Positions 23,993 to 31,873 of a DNA stretch of 64,000 nt are shown here, piece after piece. Origin of the DNA: Streptomyces tendae (GTDB taxonomy: Bacteria > Actinomycetota > Actinomycetes > Streptomycetales > Streptomycetaceae). The notes beneath the pieces are model-generated. The model had not been told where the DNA came from. It made no database searches and saw only the letters and a list, made by a program, of their open reading frames with translations. Position 1 is the first letter of the stretch. Each line of letters opens with the position of its first letter. The translations under genes and the position numbers were made by a program. Location: NCBI RefSeq assembly GCF_014650435.1, contig NZ_BMUY01000004.1, positions 434,001 through 498,000 of the forward strand. Reading direction: 5' to 3'.

Positions 23993-24331
23993 GTGCGCAC
24001 CACTCACCTTTCTCACCGGCCGTCAGTCGTGTCCGCCGCCCGCGTCGGGCGGTCCGTCAGCGGTCTCGTCCTGGCCTGTGCGGCCGCCTCGGCGGTCCTG
24101 ACCGGCTGTTCCATGGAGGAGGCCAGCTGCGGCGGCGGCGAGTACCCGGTCATGACCATCGGAGACACGGGCAGCGCCTGTGTGCCCAACGGCGAGGAGC
24201 CGCCCAAGGGTTACACCCGCTACCCCGAGGGCAAGGTCCCCGAACACGTCGGCGACGAGTGGGACACCTACTGGCAGACACACACCGTCGACGAGCACGG
24301 GAAGGTCGTGGAGGTGCCCGCGGGCGGGTGA
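23993..24331 (+). CDS. Small lipoprotein
   Basis: 112 residues from a GTG at 23993 with AGGGAG upstream. A long twin-arginine-free Sec signal (SVVSAARVGRSVSGLVLACA, AASAVLTGC) ends in the lipobox LTGC, so it should be diacylated at that Cys and exported. The mature part (SMEEASCGGGEYPVMTIGDTG...) is short, acidic and has three further Cys. No known domain. It is followed by a H1-like regulator after an inverted repeat; the same pair (lipoprotein plus regulator) is remembered from S. coelicolor SCO0607-SCO0608. Confidence 0.8.
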   Translation: MRTTHLSHRPSVVSAARVGRSVSGLVLACAAASAVLTGCSMEEASCGGGEYPVMTIGDTGSACVPNGEEPPKGYTRYPEGKVPEHVGDEWDTYWQTHTVDEHGKVVEVPAGG

Positions 24332-24377
24332 CCACCGCTGTCCGCGGCCGAACACACGCACGGGATTGCGGCGGCAC

Positions 24378-24405
24378 ATACCACGATGGCGGCCATACGT
24401 GGTAT
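24378..24405. promoter_or_regulatory. Inverted repeat upstream of the H1-like regulator
   Basis: ATACCACG (24378-24385) - 12 bases - CGTGGTAT (24398-24405), perfect 8-base arms, with a nested GGTATACC at 24401-24408. It lies about 80 bases upstream of the next gene and is AT-rich for this genome, so an operator is likely, possibly autoregulatory. Confidence 0.6.
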
Positions 24406-24485
24406 ACCGACTCGGCAGCGAACAGGTCAACAACTGAGGGCTGCGCGTCAGCCTTCACGGCCGCGAACCAAGGAGAGTCCACACC

Positions 24486-25340
24486 ATGTCCGAGAGCACG
24501 ATGCAGTCCGCCACGGAACTGGCGTCGCAGTACAGCGTCCAGGTGACCGACGACCTGGAGCGCAACGTCAAGGAGCAGGAACGTGTCAGCGCGGAGATCA
24601 CGGCTCTCCAGCAGCAACTGGCCGCGCTGCAGCACGACCACGCCCTGCTGGTGAACATGCAGCAGGCCCTCGGCATCACCTCGCCGCCCACCCCGTCCGC
24701 GCCGGAGCCCGCCGCCGCACCCGAGTCGGCCGCGGTTCCGGCGCCGCGCGGCGGTGCGGCCCCGCGGTCGACCGCGGGCAAGTCGACGCGGAGCAAGAAG
24801 GCCACCACCGCGCCCAAGCGCGCCGCGGCTCCGAAGCCGAGTGCCAAGGCGGTCTCGAAGCCTGCGGCGAAGAAGGCCACGAAGCCGGCAGCCACGACGA
24901 CCACCGAGACGGCCGCCAAGACCGCCGAGAAGACGGCCCCCAAGACGACCGCCAAGGCTGCCGACAAGGCACCGGCCAAGACCGCCGAGAAGACGGCCGG
25001 GAAGTCGGCCGCCAAGACCGCGGGCAAGCCCGCGGCGAAGAAGGCGGCGGCGCGCGAGGCCGGCCGGCCCACCCTGGTGGAGCTGGTGCGCGAGCACCTC
25101 GCCGGGCAGCGGGAACCGCGCTCCGCCGCCGAGGTCACCACGGCGCTGGGCGAGGCCCACTCCGGACGCACCGTCAAGACCACGGTCGTGCGCACCACGC
25201 TCGAAGGACTCGTCGCCAAGAACCAGGCCCAGCGCACCAAGCAGGGCACCTCGGTCTACTACACCGCCACCGAGGCCGCCGCACCCGGGCGTGAGCAGCG
25301 CCCCGCGGCCGAGGCTCCCTCCGCCCGGAGCGGCAACTGA
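24486..25340 (+). CDS. Histone H1-like regulator with C-terminal winged helix (SlbR-like)
   Basis: 284 residues in three parts. Residues 15-65 form a coiled coil (DDLERNVKEQERVSAEITAL, QQQLAALQHD). Residues 75-195 are low-complexity Ala/Lys/Pro/Thr with repeated KTAEKTA-type blocks, like histone H1 tails. Residues 196-265 look like a winged helix (RPTLVELVREHLAGQREP, SAAEVTTALGEAHSG, TVVRTTLEGLVAKN, TKQGTSVYYTA). The syntenic S. coelicolor SCO0608 was described as SlbR, a gamma-butyrolactone-responsive regulator; the identification here is from memory of gene order and needs checking. DNA compaction plus specific binding is a reasonable inference. Confidence 0.75.
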   Translation: MSESTMQSATELASQYSVQVTDDLERNVKEQERVSAEITALQQQLAALQHDHALLVNMQQALGITSPPTPSAPEPAAAPESAAVPAPRGGAAPRSTAGKSTRSKKATTAPKRAAAPKPSAKAVSKPAAKKATKPAATTTTETAAKTAEKTAPKTTAKAADKAPAKTAEKTAGKSAAKTAGKPAAKKAAAREAGRPTLVELVREHLAGQREPRSAAEVTTALGEAHSGRTVKTTVVRTTLEGLVAKNQAQRTKQGTSVYYTATEAAAPGREQRPAAEAPSARSGN

Positions 25341-25406
25341 GCGACTCCCGGCACCCCGGACGTGACGCGGCGCGCGGCCGGGGGAGATCGGGGTGAGTAT
25401 CGGTGG

Positions 25407-26270
25407 ATGGCTTTCGTCCTGCCGGTGCTCTTCGCACTCCTCGCCGCGTTCAGCAACGCGCTGGCCACCGTGCTGCAGCGGCGCGCCGCGCTGAGCGTGC
25501 CCCAGTCCCAGGGATTCCGCCCCGGACTCGTCCTCGACCTGTTGCGGCGCCCCGTGTGGCTCGGCGGGATGCTGGCCGTGGTGGTGGCCGGCGTGGGGCA
25601 GGCGGTGGCGCTGGCGACGGGGCCGCTGTCACTCGTACAGCCCCTGTTCGTGCTGGAGCTTCCGCTGGCCCTGCTGCTGGCCTCGCTGCTCACCGGCAAC
25701 CGGCTGCCCGAGATCCTGTGGCTCGCCGTCGGCGGAGTGGTCGTGGGGCTGGGGGTCGCGCTGGCCTCGGCCGCGCCGGACGGCGGTGAGGCCGACGTGC
25801 CCCTGGACCGGTGGGTGCCGGCGCTGGCGGCCTGCGCGGGGGCGGCCGTACTGCTGGCCGCCGCGGGCCTGAAGCGCCCCGTCGGCAAGGCCCGTGCCGG
25901 TTGCCTCGGCGCGGCCACCGCGGTGTGCTACGCCCTGACGGCCGGTCTGATGAAGGACTCCATGCGCGTCCTGGACACCGACGGTGCGGTCGGCTTCTTC
26001 ACCGCCTGGCAGACCTACGGCTTCGCGGTGGCCGGGGTGTGTGCCGTGCTCCTGCTGGAGCACGCCATGCAGGGCGGCCCGCTCGTCGCCTCCCAGCCCG
26101 CCCTCACGCTGGGCGACGCGACGGTGAGCCTGCTGCTCGGCGTGGTGCTGTACCGGGAGGACGTACGGGGCGACTGGTGGATCGTGCCGCAGCTGATCGG
26201 GGTGGCGCTGGTCGTCGTGGGGGTGCTGAACCTGGCACGGCTCGGCGCGGATCTGCGCACCGCGCGGTGA
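25407..26270 (+). CDS. EamA/DMT-like integral membrane protein
   Basis: 287 residues from the ATG at 25407. About nine to ten hydrophobic segments, starting MAFVLPVLFALLAAFSNALATVLQRRAA, with two repeated halves and short loops, the pattern of drug/metabolite transporters. Residues VQPLFVLELPLALLLASLLTGNRL mark the first repeat. The family (DMT superfamily, often annotated as conserved membrane protein in actinomycetes) has no defined substrate. It follows the regulator on the same strand with a 66-base gap. Confidence 0.8.
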   Translation: MAFVLPVLFALLAAFSNALATVLQRRAALSVPQSQGFRPGLVLDLLRRPVWLGGMLAVVVAGVGQAVALATGPLSLVQPLFVLELPLALLLASLLTGNRLPEILWLAVGGVVVGLGVALASAAPDGGEADVPLDRWVPALAACAGAAVLLAAAGLKRPVGKARAGCLGAATAVCYALTAGLMKDSMRVLDTDGAVGFFTAWQTYGFAVAGVCAVLLLEHAMQGGPLVASQPALTLGDATVSLLLGVVLYREDVRGDWWIVPQLIGVALVVVGVLNLARLGADLRTAR

Positions 26271-26395
26271 GCGTCCCGCCGGCCGGGTGGCGAAGCGCAC
26301 CGCAGTACCCGGCGAACCTGCAGGTCAGACGTTTCCGCAGGTCAGCAGGGGTGGCGTAACTTCGGCGAAACATGGTTCGGGTTACCGTGGCCGGC

Positions 26396-27142
26396 ATGGA
26401 CCACCACGGGGGACGGCCGCGCGCCGAGCGGGCCCGGCAGCTGGCCGACGTACTGCGGCAGCAGATCACGGACGGTGCCTTCGCCGACGGCACGCTGCCC
26501 GACGAGCGGGATCTGGGCCGCCGGTTCGACGCCTCGCGCAACGCCGTGCGGGACGCCCTGGCGCTGCTGCGCGAGGAGGGTCTGATCACCCGGCGGCGCG
26601 GGGTCGGGACGAGGGTGCTGCTGCCGAAGTACGGGCACGGTCTCGACCGGCTGACCGGGCTGGCCGAGGAGCTGACCGGGCGCGGCACCGTGACCAACGA
26701 GGTGCGGGTCGCCGCGGAGGTGCCGGTGCTGCCGGCCGCGATCGCCGCCCGTCTGGAGGTACCGGCCGGGGCGGGCGGGGTGTACGTGGAGCGGCTGCGG
26801 TGGCTGGACGGGCTGCCGCTGTCGCTGGACACCAGTTACCTGACCGCCGGCATCGGCCGTGCCGTGCTCGCCGGCGATCTGCGCGGCCGGGACGTGTTCC
26901 ACCTGATCGAGGAGGCCGCGGGCGTCCCGCTCGGGCGGGCCGAGGTGGCCGTGCACGCGGTCAACGCCGCCCCGGGCACGGCACGGCTGCTGGGGATCGA
27001 GCCCGGGGCGGCGGTGTTCGCCCTGGAGCGGCTGACCCGGTTGGCGGACGGTCGGCCGGTGGACACGGAGTCGATCCGGATCCGCGCGGACCGGATGACG
27101 CTGCGCGCCACGCTCGGTCGTGGTGGACCGCGGACCACGTGA
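26396..27142 (+). CDS. GntR-family regulator, HutC/UTRA subfamily
   Basis: 248 residues from the ATG at 26396; an in-frame ATG at 26372 would add 8. A winged helix (about 10-75: RARQLADVLRQQITDGAFADGTLPDERDLGRRFDASRNAVRDAL) is followed by a UTRA-type effector domain (about 90-240) with paired VPAGAGGVYVERLRWLDGLPLSLDTSYL and ERLTRLADGRPVDTESIRIRADRM strands. The downstream TauE/SafE permease starts 14 bases after its stop, so they form an operon and the regulator probably controls sulfite or organosulfonate export. Neither start has a strong ribosome binding site. Confidence 0.85.
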   Translation: MDHHGGRPRAERARQLADVLRQQITDGAFADGTLPDERDLGRRFDASRNAVRDALALLREEGLITRRRGVGTRVLLPKYGHGLDRLTGLAEELTGRGTVTNEVRVAAEVPVLPAAIAARLEVPAGAGGVYVERLRWLDGLPLSLDTSYLTAGIGRAVLAGDLRGRDVFHLIEEAAGVPLGRAEVAVHAVNAAPGTARLLGIEPGAAVFALERLTRLADGRPVDTESIRIRADRMTLRATLGRGGPRTT

Positions 27143-27155
27143 GGGGAGGCCGGTG

Positions 27156-27920
27156 ATGTTCGGTGCGAGTGTGCCCGTGCTGGTGGCGCTGGGGCTGCTG
27201 GGTCTGGTCGGCGGGGTGGGCATCACCGCCGTCGGACCGGGCGGGGTGCTGCCCACCATCGGTCTGTTCGCCCTCACCGGTCTGACGCCGGCGGAGGTGG
27301 CCGGGACGGCCATCGTCACCCATGTCGCCACCGGCGTGCTCGCGACCGCCGCCTACACCCGCTCGGGGCAGCTGCGCGAGCCGGCGACGCGGCGCACGGC
27401 ACTGGTCCTCGCGGTGAGCGCGGTCGTCGGTACCCCGCTCGGCGTCCTGGTCAACTCCTATGTGTCGAAGCGGATGTTCGGGCTGGTGCTCGGTGTGTTC
27501 GTGGCGGGTGTGGCGGGTCTGGTGTGGTTCCGCGAGCGTCGCCGTCCGGCCGCCCCGCGGGCGCACCCGTCGACGGCGGTGGTTGCGGGGCTGGGCTGCG
27601 GGGTGGCCGTCGCGGCCGGAATCGTCGGCATCGGCGGACCGATGCTCACCGTGCCCTTGCTGGTGGCCCTGGGTGTGCCCGTGCTGGAGTCCCTCGCCGC
27701 GGCGCAGGCCCAGTCCGTCGTCATCGCGGGGGTGGGGACGCTGGGTTACGTGGCCCAGGGGGCCGTCGACTGGCCGCTGGCGGTGCTGGTCGGTGTACCC
27801 GAGCTGGCGGGGGTGCTGCTGGGCTGGCGGATCGCGCACGCGCTGCCCTCGCGGCAGCTGAAGTACGCCCTCATCGTGACGCTGTTCGCGCTCGCCCCGT
27901 ACCTCGCCCTGCACGGTTGA
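27156..27920 (+). CDS. TauE/SafE-family anion exporter
   Basis: 254 residues; ATG at 27156 chosen because GGGGAGG lies seven bases upstream. Eight hydrophobic segments in two homologous halves (VALGLLGLVGGVGITAVGPGGVLPTIGLFALTG; GLGCGVAVAAGIVGIGGPMLTVPLLVALGVP), the TauE/SafE duplication. The family exports sulfite, sulfoacetate or related anions. Co-operonic with the GntR/UTRA regulator, which would sense the substrate. A second TauE/SafE gene lies in the sulfane-sulfur module at 38442. Confidence 0.88.
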   Translation: MFGASVPVLVALGLLGLVGGVGITAVGPGGVLPTIGLFALTGLTPAEVAGTAIVTHVATGVLATAAYTRSGQLREPATRRTALVLAVSAVVGTPLGVLVNSYVSKRMFGLVLGVFVAGVAGLVWFRERRRPAAPRAHPSTAVVAGLGCGVAVAAGIVGIGGPMLTVPLLVALGVPVLESLAAAQAQSVVIAGVGTLGYVAQGAVDWPLAVLVGVPELAGVLLGWRIAHALPSRQLKYALIVTLFALAPYLALHG

Positions 27921-28032
27921 CCGGCCGCACCGGCCCCGCGCTCCCCGGCCGAGCGTCGAAAACGAACAAGATGCCCGAAGCCACCACATGTTGCACAGTG
28001 GTCACAATCGATCGGCCATCCGGAGGGACGGC

Positions 28033-29487
28033 ATGTCGCAGGCCGCTGCTTCCGACGTCGACAGCGCAGCCCCGCACACGGCGAAGGTGGGACTGTTCAC
28101 CCTGACCGCCATGGTCGTCGGGTCGATGGTGGGCGCCGGTGTGTTCTCGCTGCCGGGACGCTTCGCCGAGGAGACGGGCGTGGCGGGCGCGCTGATCGCC
28201 TGGGCGATCGCGGGCACCGGCATGCTGATGCTGGCCTTCGTCTTCCAGTCCCTCGCCGTGCGCAGGCCCGACCTCGACGCCGGCGTGTACGCGTACGCCA
28301 AGGCGGGCTTCGGCGAGTACCTGGGCTTCTTCGCCGCCTTCGGCTACTGGGCCAGCTCGTGTGTGGGCAACGTGACCTACTGGGTCCTGATCATGTCGAC
28401 CGTCGGCTCGATCTGGCCGGAGCTGGGCGACGGGGACACCGCGGTGGCGGTGGTGCTCTCCTCCGCCGGACTGTGGGCGTTCTTCTGGCTGATCCGGCGC
28501 GGGGTGAAGGAAGCGACGGCCATCAACAGGATCGTCACGGTGGCCAAGCTCGTGCCCATCGTGTTCTTCGTCGTCCTGGCCCTGCTGTACTTCGACCCCG
28601 GGGTGTTCGCGGACAACTTCGGCGGCGCGGACTACGCCGGCTCCCTGTTCTCGCAGGTGCGCGGCACCATGCTGGCGACCGTCTTCGTGTTCCTGGGCGT
28701 CGAGGGCGCCAGCGTCTACTCCCGGCACGCCCGTCGCCGGTCCGACGTGGGCAGGGCGACGGTGCTGGGCTTCCTCAGCGTGTTCGCCGTCTTCGCGTCG
28801 GTGACCATCGTGTCGTACGGCGTCATGCCGATGGCCGAGATCGCCGACCTGCGCCAGCCGTCCATGGCGGGTGTCCTGGAGGCGGCCGTGGGCACCTGGG
28901 GGCGGGTGTTCATCAGCGTGGGTCTGATCGTGTCGGTCCTGGGCGCCTATCTGGCCTGGACGCTGATGGCGGCGGAGGTGCTCTTCGTCGCGGCCAAGGA
29001 CGACGACATGCCGCGCTTCCTGCGCCGTGCCAACGCCGCCGACGTGCCGGTGCCGGCCCTGCTGATGACGTCGCTGCTCACCCAGGTGGTGCTGGTCGCC
29101 ACCAGCTTCTCCAACGACGCCTTCGACTTCGCGCTCAACCTGACCAGCGCCCTCTCCCTGATCCCGTACCTGCTGGCGGCGGCCTTCGCGGTGCGGATCG
29201 GCAGCCGGGACGACCCGCGCACCGAGGGCGGCCGCACCTCGCGGCGCGAGCTGGTCGTCGGGGTCGTCGCCACGCTGTACACCGCGTTCCTGCTGTACGC
29301 GGCGGGCCTGAAGTTCGTACTCGTGTCCTTCATCGTCTACGCCCCGGCGACCGTCCTGTTCGTGATGGCCCGCGGGGAGCAGGGCCGTCGGCTGTTCTCG
29401 CCCGGGGAACTGGTCGTCCTGGCCGTGTCCGTGACCGGCGCGGCGGTCGGCCTCCTCGCCCTGGTGGCCGGGTGGATCAGCCTGTGA
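28033..29487 (+). CDS. APC-superfamily basic amino acid antiporter (ArcD-like)
   Basis: 484 residues from the ATG at 28033 with GGAGGGA upstream. Twelve to thirteen transmembrane helices; helix 1 has the APC substrate motif [22 protein letters not shown], helix 3 [25 protein letters not shown], as in arginine/ornithine antiporters. It is followed 58 bases later by arginine deiminase, so it should exchange arginine for ornithine or citrulline. No arcB or arcC is present. Confidence 0.9.
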   Translation: MSQAAASDVDSAAPHTAKVGLFTLTAMVVGSMVGAGVFSLPGRFAEETGVAGALIAWAIAGTGMLMLAFVFQSLAVRRPDLDAGVYAYAKAGFGEYLGFFAAFGYWASSCVGNVTYWVLIMSTVGSIWPELGDGDTAVAVVLSSAGLWAFFWLIRRGVKEATAINRIVTVAKLVPIVFFVVLALLYFDPGVFADNFGGADYAGSLFSQVRGTMLATVFVFLGVEGASVYSRHARRRSDVGRATVLGFLSVFAVFASVTIVSYGVMPMAEIADLRQPSMAGVLEAAVGTWGRVFISVGLIVSVLGAYLAWTLMAAEVLFVAAKDDDMPRFLRRANAADVPVPALLMTSLLTQVVLVATSFSNDAFDFALNLTSALSLIPYLLAAAFAVRIGSRDDPRTEGGRTSRRELVVGVVATLYTAFLLYAAGLKFVLVSFIVYAPATVLFVMARGEQGRRLFSPGELVVLAVSVTGAAVGLLALVAGWISL

Positions 29488-29545
29488 CCCCCGGCCCCGT
29501 ACGTCTCCCTTCCCCGCCCCGTACCGCATCCCTCAAGGAGGCCCT

Positions 29546-30808
29546 GTGACCAGCAACGACAACGCCGTGAGACCCGCGCTCGGCGTCCATTCCGAGGTCG
29601 GCAGGCTGCGCAAGGTCCTGGTGTGCTCCCCCGGCCTCGCACACCGGCGGCTGACCCCCACCAACTCCGACGAGTTGCTCTTCGACGACGTCATGTGGGT
29701 GGAGAACGCCCAGCGCGACCACGCCGCCTTCGTCGGTGAACTGCGCCGGCGCGGGGTGGAGGTGGTGGAGCTGCACGACCTGCTGGCGCAGATCATGGCG
29801 ATCCCGGAGGCCAAGGCGTGGCTCCTGGACCGCAAGATCACCGCGAACCAGGTCGGCATCGGCCTCATCGACGCCACCCGCGCCTACCTGGAGACCCTCT
29901 CGCCGAGGGAACTCGCCGAGTACCTCGTCGGCGGCCTCGCCACCACCGACCTGCCCGAGGACTTCCGCTCCCCGCATCTCGCGCTGGCCCGCGAGTCCAC
30001 CGGCGCCCGCGAGTACCTGATGCCGCCGCTGCCCAACACCCTGTACACGCGGGACACCACCTGCTGGCTGTACGGGGGTCTCACCCTCAACCCGCTGTAC
30101 TGGTCCGCGCGGCACGACGAGACGCTGCTGATGAAGGCGATCTACACCTTCCACCCCGACTTCAAGGGCTCGAAGGTGTGGTGGGGCGACCCCGAGCAGG
30201 ACTGGGGGCAGGCCACCTTCGAGGGCGGCGACATCATGCCGGTGGGCCACGGGGTCGTCCTCATGGGCATGAGCGAGCGCACCTCCCGGCAGGCCGTCAC
30301 CCAGGTCGCCGCCGCGCTGTTCCGCAACGGCGCCGCCGAGCACGTCGTCGTCGCCGGGATGCCGAAGCTGCGGTCCGCCATGCACCTGGACACGGTCTTC
30401 ACCTTCGCCGACCGCGACGTGGTGACCCTCTATCCCCGCATCATGGACGGGGTGCACACCTTCTCGCTGCGCCCCGGCGACCGGGCCCCCGGTTTCGACG
30501 TGGTCGACGAGGGGTCGACACCCTTCGTCGACGTCGTCGCCAAGGCTCTCGGGCTGCCGAAGCTGCGGGTGGTGGAGACGGGCGGCGACGCCTACGCCTC
30601 CGAGCGCCAGCAGTGGGACAGCGGCAACAACGCCGTAGCGGTGGAGCCCGGCGTGGTGTTCACCTACGACCGCAACACCCTGACCAACGCGCTGCTGCGC
30701 GAGGCCCGGGTGGAGGTCGTCACCATCGTGGGCGCGGAACTGGGCCGGGGGCGCGGTGGAGGGCACTGCATGACGTGCCCGCTGGTGCGTGACCCCGTCG
30801 ACTTCTGA
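29546..30808 (+). CDS. arcA: Arginine deiminase
   Basis: 420 residues, starting at a GTG after AAGGAGG. The pentein fold is complete: [18 protein letters not shown] at the start, [15 protein letters not shown], the FEGGD acidic pair, [13 protein letters not shown] with the catalytic His, and the nucleophile Cys in [10 protein letters not shown] close to the C-terminus. It converts arginine to citrulline and ammonia. Together with the antiporter this gives acid and osmotic stress protection or arginine-derived nitrogen, but ornithine carbamoyltransferase and carbamate kinase, needed for ATP, are not encoded here. Confidence 0.96.
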   Translation: MTSNDNAVRPALGVHSEVGRLRKVLVCSPGLAHRRLTPTNSDELLFDDVMWVENAQRDHAAFVGELRRRGVEVVELHDLLAQIMAIPEAKAWLLDRKITANQVGIGLIDATRAYLETLSPRELAEYLVGGLATTDLPEDFRSPHLALARESTGAREYLMPPLPNTLYTRDTTCWLYGGLTLNPLYWSARHDETLLMKAIYTFHPDFKGSKVWWGDPEQDWGQATFEGGDIMPVGHGVVLMGMSERTSRQAVTQVAAALFRNGAAEHVVVAGMPKLRSAMHLDTVFTFADRDVVTLYPRIMDGVHTFSLRPGDRAPGFDVVDEGSTPFVDVVAKALGLPKLRVVETGGDAYASERQQWDSGNNAVAVEPGVVFTYDRNTLTNALLREARVEVVTIVGAELGRGRGGGHCMTCPLVRDPVDF

Positions 30809-30819
30809 CCTCCGCGCAC

Positions 30820-31104
30820 TCAGCGGCAGAACCCGTACGCCTGCTCCAGCCACCGGTGCAGTGCCGTGTGCACGCTGCCGGGGAGCACGCTGAGCTGCTC
30901 GATGGCGGCCCGGTCCCCGGCGGAGGGCGCGATGCCGGCGGCGGTCAGCAGGGCGAGCAGGTCGAGGCGGCGCAGGTCGACGGGGTCGACGCGGCAGGGG
31001 ACGCGCCGGGCGGGGTCGGGCGGCTGGAGCAGGAAGTCGCCCCGCGTGTCGCGGGAGCGCGAGTGCGTCGGGGCGGCGGCGGTCTCAGCTGTCGTCGGGT
31101 GCAT
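30820..31104 (-). CDS. Small hypothetical protein, 94 residues
   Basis: Starts at an ATG with GGAGGA eight bases upstream and ends 11 bases after the convergent arginine deiminase. The first 35 residues are Thr/Ala/Arg/Pro-rich and the rest helical (LDLLALLTAAGIAPSAGDRAAIEQL, TALHRWLEQAYGF). No signal or known family. The frame reads on upstream without a plausible start, so the ATG at 31104 is the best choice. Function unknown. Confidence 0.6.
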   Translation of the reverse strand: MHPTTAETAAAPTHSRSRDTRGDFLLQPPDPARRVPCRVDPVDLRRLDLLALLTAAGIAPSAGDRAAIEQLSVLPGSVHTALHRWLEQAYGFCR

Positions 31105-31389
31105 ACCGCGGTCCTCCACGTGAGGGGGCGCCCGGTCGGGTCGCCGTTCTTGACGGCATGAGACACCGGGGCGCGGACGGCGGTTGCGGGCCGTCGCGAG
31201 GACCACACGGGGGATGCAATCGGCGTCTTGTCGCACGAACCGGACGGCCCGGCCGACGCGCAGGTCGGCGCCCTCGGGGGCCCGGCCGCTGCTCCGTACG
31301 AGTGGTGCGTTCACGAACACGGTCGTACCGTCGGAACGGAGAAAAAGGGGCAAGCGGAGACAAGCGACCCCGAGACGGCGGGAGCAGAC

Positions 31390-31848
31390 ATGGGCAGGAA
31401 CCCGATGAGGGCAGCGGTCACACTCTGTGCCGCCGCCGCGCTCGCAGTACCGCTGGGCACGGCCTCCGCCGCGCCGTCGGCGCAGCCCGCGGCACGCACC
31501 CAGCAGACGCAGGACCCGGTGCTGCTCGACTGCTCCGGACAGCCGCAGATCGGGCCCGAGGCGTACGTGCTCGCCTGCGGGGACGGCAACAGCCGCCTGG
31601 TCTCCGTGCGCTGGTTCCGCTGGGACGCGCAGGCGGCGGTGGGCCGGGGCACGAACGCCGTGAACGACTGCGACCCGTACTGCGCCGCGGGCGCCTTCCA
31701 CTCCTACCCGGTGACCGTGCGGCTCGACATGCCGACGGGCGGGGAGCAGGGGACGGGACAGGCGCACTTCACCCGGATCACCCTGACCTACACCGACGGC
31801 AGGCCGGACGGCTCCCCCCGCACCGTGACCTACCCCCTGCCCGGCTGA
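31390..31848 (+). CDS. Secreted small protein with four cysteines
   Basis: 152 residues from the ATG at 31390 with GGGAG upstream. Sec signal peptide (MRAAVTLCAAAALAVPLGTASAA, cleavage near residue 28). The mature protein is a beta-rich domain with LLDCSG, YVLACGDGNS and the CDPYC pair (four Cys that may form two disulfides), and VRWFRWDAQAAV. It is not a subtilisin inhibitor despite similar size. Similar exported proteins are common in Streptomyces; role unknown. The stop is followed by an inverted repeat. Confidence 0.8.
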   Translation: MGRNPMRAAVTLCAAAALAVPLGTASAAPSAQPAARTQQTQDPVLLDCSGQPQIGPEAYVLACGDGNSRLVSVRWFRWDAQAAVGRGTNAVNDCDPYCAAGAFHSYPVTVRLDMPTGGEQGTGQAHFTRITLTYTDGRPDGSPRTVTYPLPG

Positions 31849-31873
31849 CCGGCCGACGGGCGGGCCCGGTCAG
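31845..31873. terminator. Inverted repeat between secreted protein and GH65 genes
   Basis: CTGACCGG (31845-31852) and CCGGTCAG (31866-31873), 8-base arms around a 13-base loop that spans the two convergent stop codons. A moderate bidirectional terminator candidate. Confidence 0.5.

Noticed and set aside
24711-25050. Lys/Ala-rich repeats in the H1-like regulator as an assembly artefact
   Set aside because: Repeats vary in sequence, keep the frame and are typical of H1-like tails in Streptomyces proteins.
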